Source: Actinomycetota bacterium
GTDB taxonomy: Bacteria > Actinomycetota > AC-67
Assembly: GCA_005883175.1 (NCBI GenBank)
Contig: VAYV01000115.1
Coordinates: 1 to 5,578, forward strand
DNA: 5,578 nt
Direction: 5' to 3'
The position numbers and the translations under genes were made by a program. Shown one piece after another: positions 5,387 to 5,578 of the stretch. The notes beneath the pieces were generated by a model. That model was not told the DNA's origin. It ran no database searches and saw nothing but the letters and a program-made list of their open reading frames with translations. Position 1 is the stretch's first letter. Each line of letters starts with the position of its first letter.

Positions 5387-5578
5387 GTGACCAGGATAAT
5401 CTCGCTTGCCAATCAGAAAGGCGGCGTCGGCAAGACCACCACAACCATCAGTCTCGGTGCAGCTCTTGCGGAGATCGGCCAGCGCGTCTTGCTGGTGGAT
5501 TTCGATCCGCAGGGCGCGTTGTCGGTGGGCGTCGGCGTGAACTCGATCGAGCTCGATCAGACGATCTACAACTTGATT
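5387..5578 (+). CDS. parA: ParA/Soj-family chromosome-partition ATPase, 3'-truncated by the window edge
   Basis: ParA/Soj ATPases bind DNA non-specifically as ATP-dependent dimers and, with ParB bound at parS, move replicated chromosome origins apart. Only 64 N-terminal residues are in the window. They begin with the typical ISLANQKGGVGKTTTTISLG. The deviant Walker A box KGGVGKTT is at residues 11-18, with signature Lys11 and catalytic-loop Lys16. Residues 34-44 (VLLVDFDPQGA) carry the conserved Asp38 and Asp40 of the A' motif. The GTG start is set by AGGGGAG upstream and the family N-terminus. No partner parB is visible. In actinobacteria a ParA homologue at this locus is usually followed by scpA and scpB (from memory), so this may be the pyrG-linked copy rather than the origin-linked parAB gene; the window cannot decide. 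It has its own promoter and leader hairpin. Confidence 0.93.
   Translation, partial: MTRIISLANQKGGVGKTTTTISLGAALAEIGQRVLLVDFDPQGALSVGVGVNSIELDQTIYNLI

Noticed and set aside
4468..5412. A 314-codon antisense open frame opposite the GAF-like gene and the parA promoter
   Set aside because: It covers two intergenic elements and the start of parA, has Arg-rich composition and no motif, and no convincing start signal.

Overview
The window is GC-rich, densely packed DNA with every real gene on the + strand. It looks like chromosomal DNA of an actinobacterium (Actinomycetota) or a close relative. The reasons are the high-GC codon use, the gene order pyrG - ald - xerD - ... - parA, a TraR/DksA zinc-finger protein of a type common there, and a near-leaderless gene behind a TANNNT -10 box. 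From memory, Mycobacterium and Streptomyces carry related pyrG ... xerD/ald - parA - scpA - scpB blocks. The lineage below phylum cannot be settled from the sequence.

Region 1 (1-3760) reads as one co-directional run with gaps of 45, 39 and 8 bases: the 3' four-fifths of pyrG (CTP synthase), an alanine dehydrogenase gene (ald) that is broken, xerD (tyrosine recombinase with all catalytic residues) and a small TraR/DksA-type zinc-finger gene. The ald reading frame has lost about 35 codons near its start and carries an in-frame TAG at the apparent junction. The rest of the gene aligns with normal alanine dehydrogenases at a constant offset, so this is either a recent pseudogene or a sequence/assembly artefact.

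Region 2 (3761-5277) starts with its own promoter and holds two uncharacterised genes overlapping by ATGA. The first encodes a single-pass membrane protein with a small N-terminal alpha/beta domain and a His/Lys/Gly-rich tail. The second encodes a soluble protein with a GAF-like N-terminal domain and a second, unrecognised alpha/beta domain. They lie between the recombinase gene and the partition ATPase gene and are the least explained part of the window.

Region 3 (5278-5578) has a second promoter with the same -10 sequence, a perfect 10-bp hairpin near the predicted 5' end of the transcript, a good ribosome-binding site, and the first 64 codons of a ParA/Soj ATPase that runs off the window.

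Functionally the locus joins nucleotide synthesis (PyrG), alanine/pyruvate metabolism (Ald, probably inactive), chromosome dimer resolution (XerD), transcriptional control (DksA-like) and chromosome segregation (ParA). No tRNA, rRNA, CRISPR array, insertion sequence or clear rho-independent terminator was seen. No stretch of 300 bases lacks a gene.
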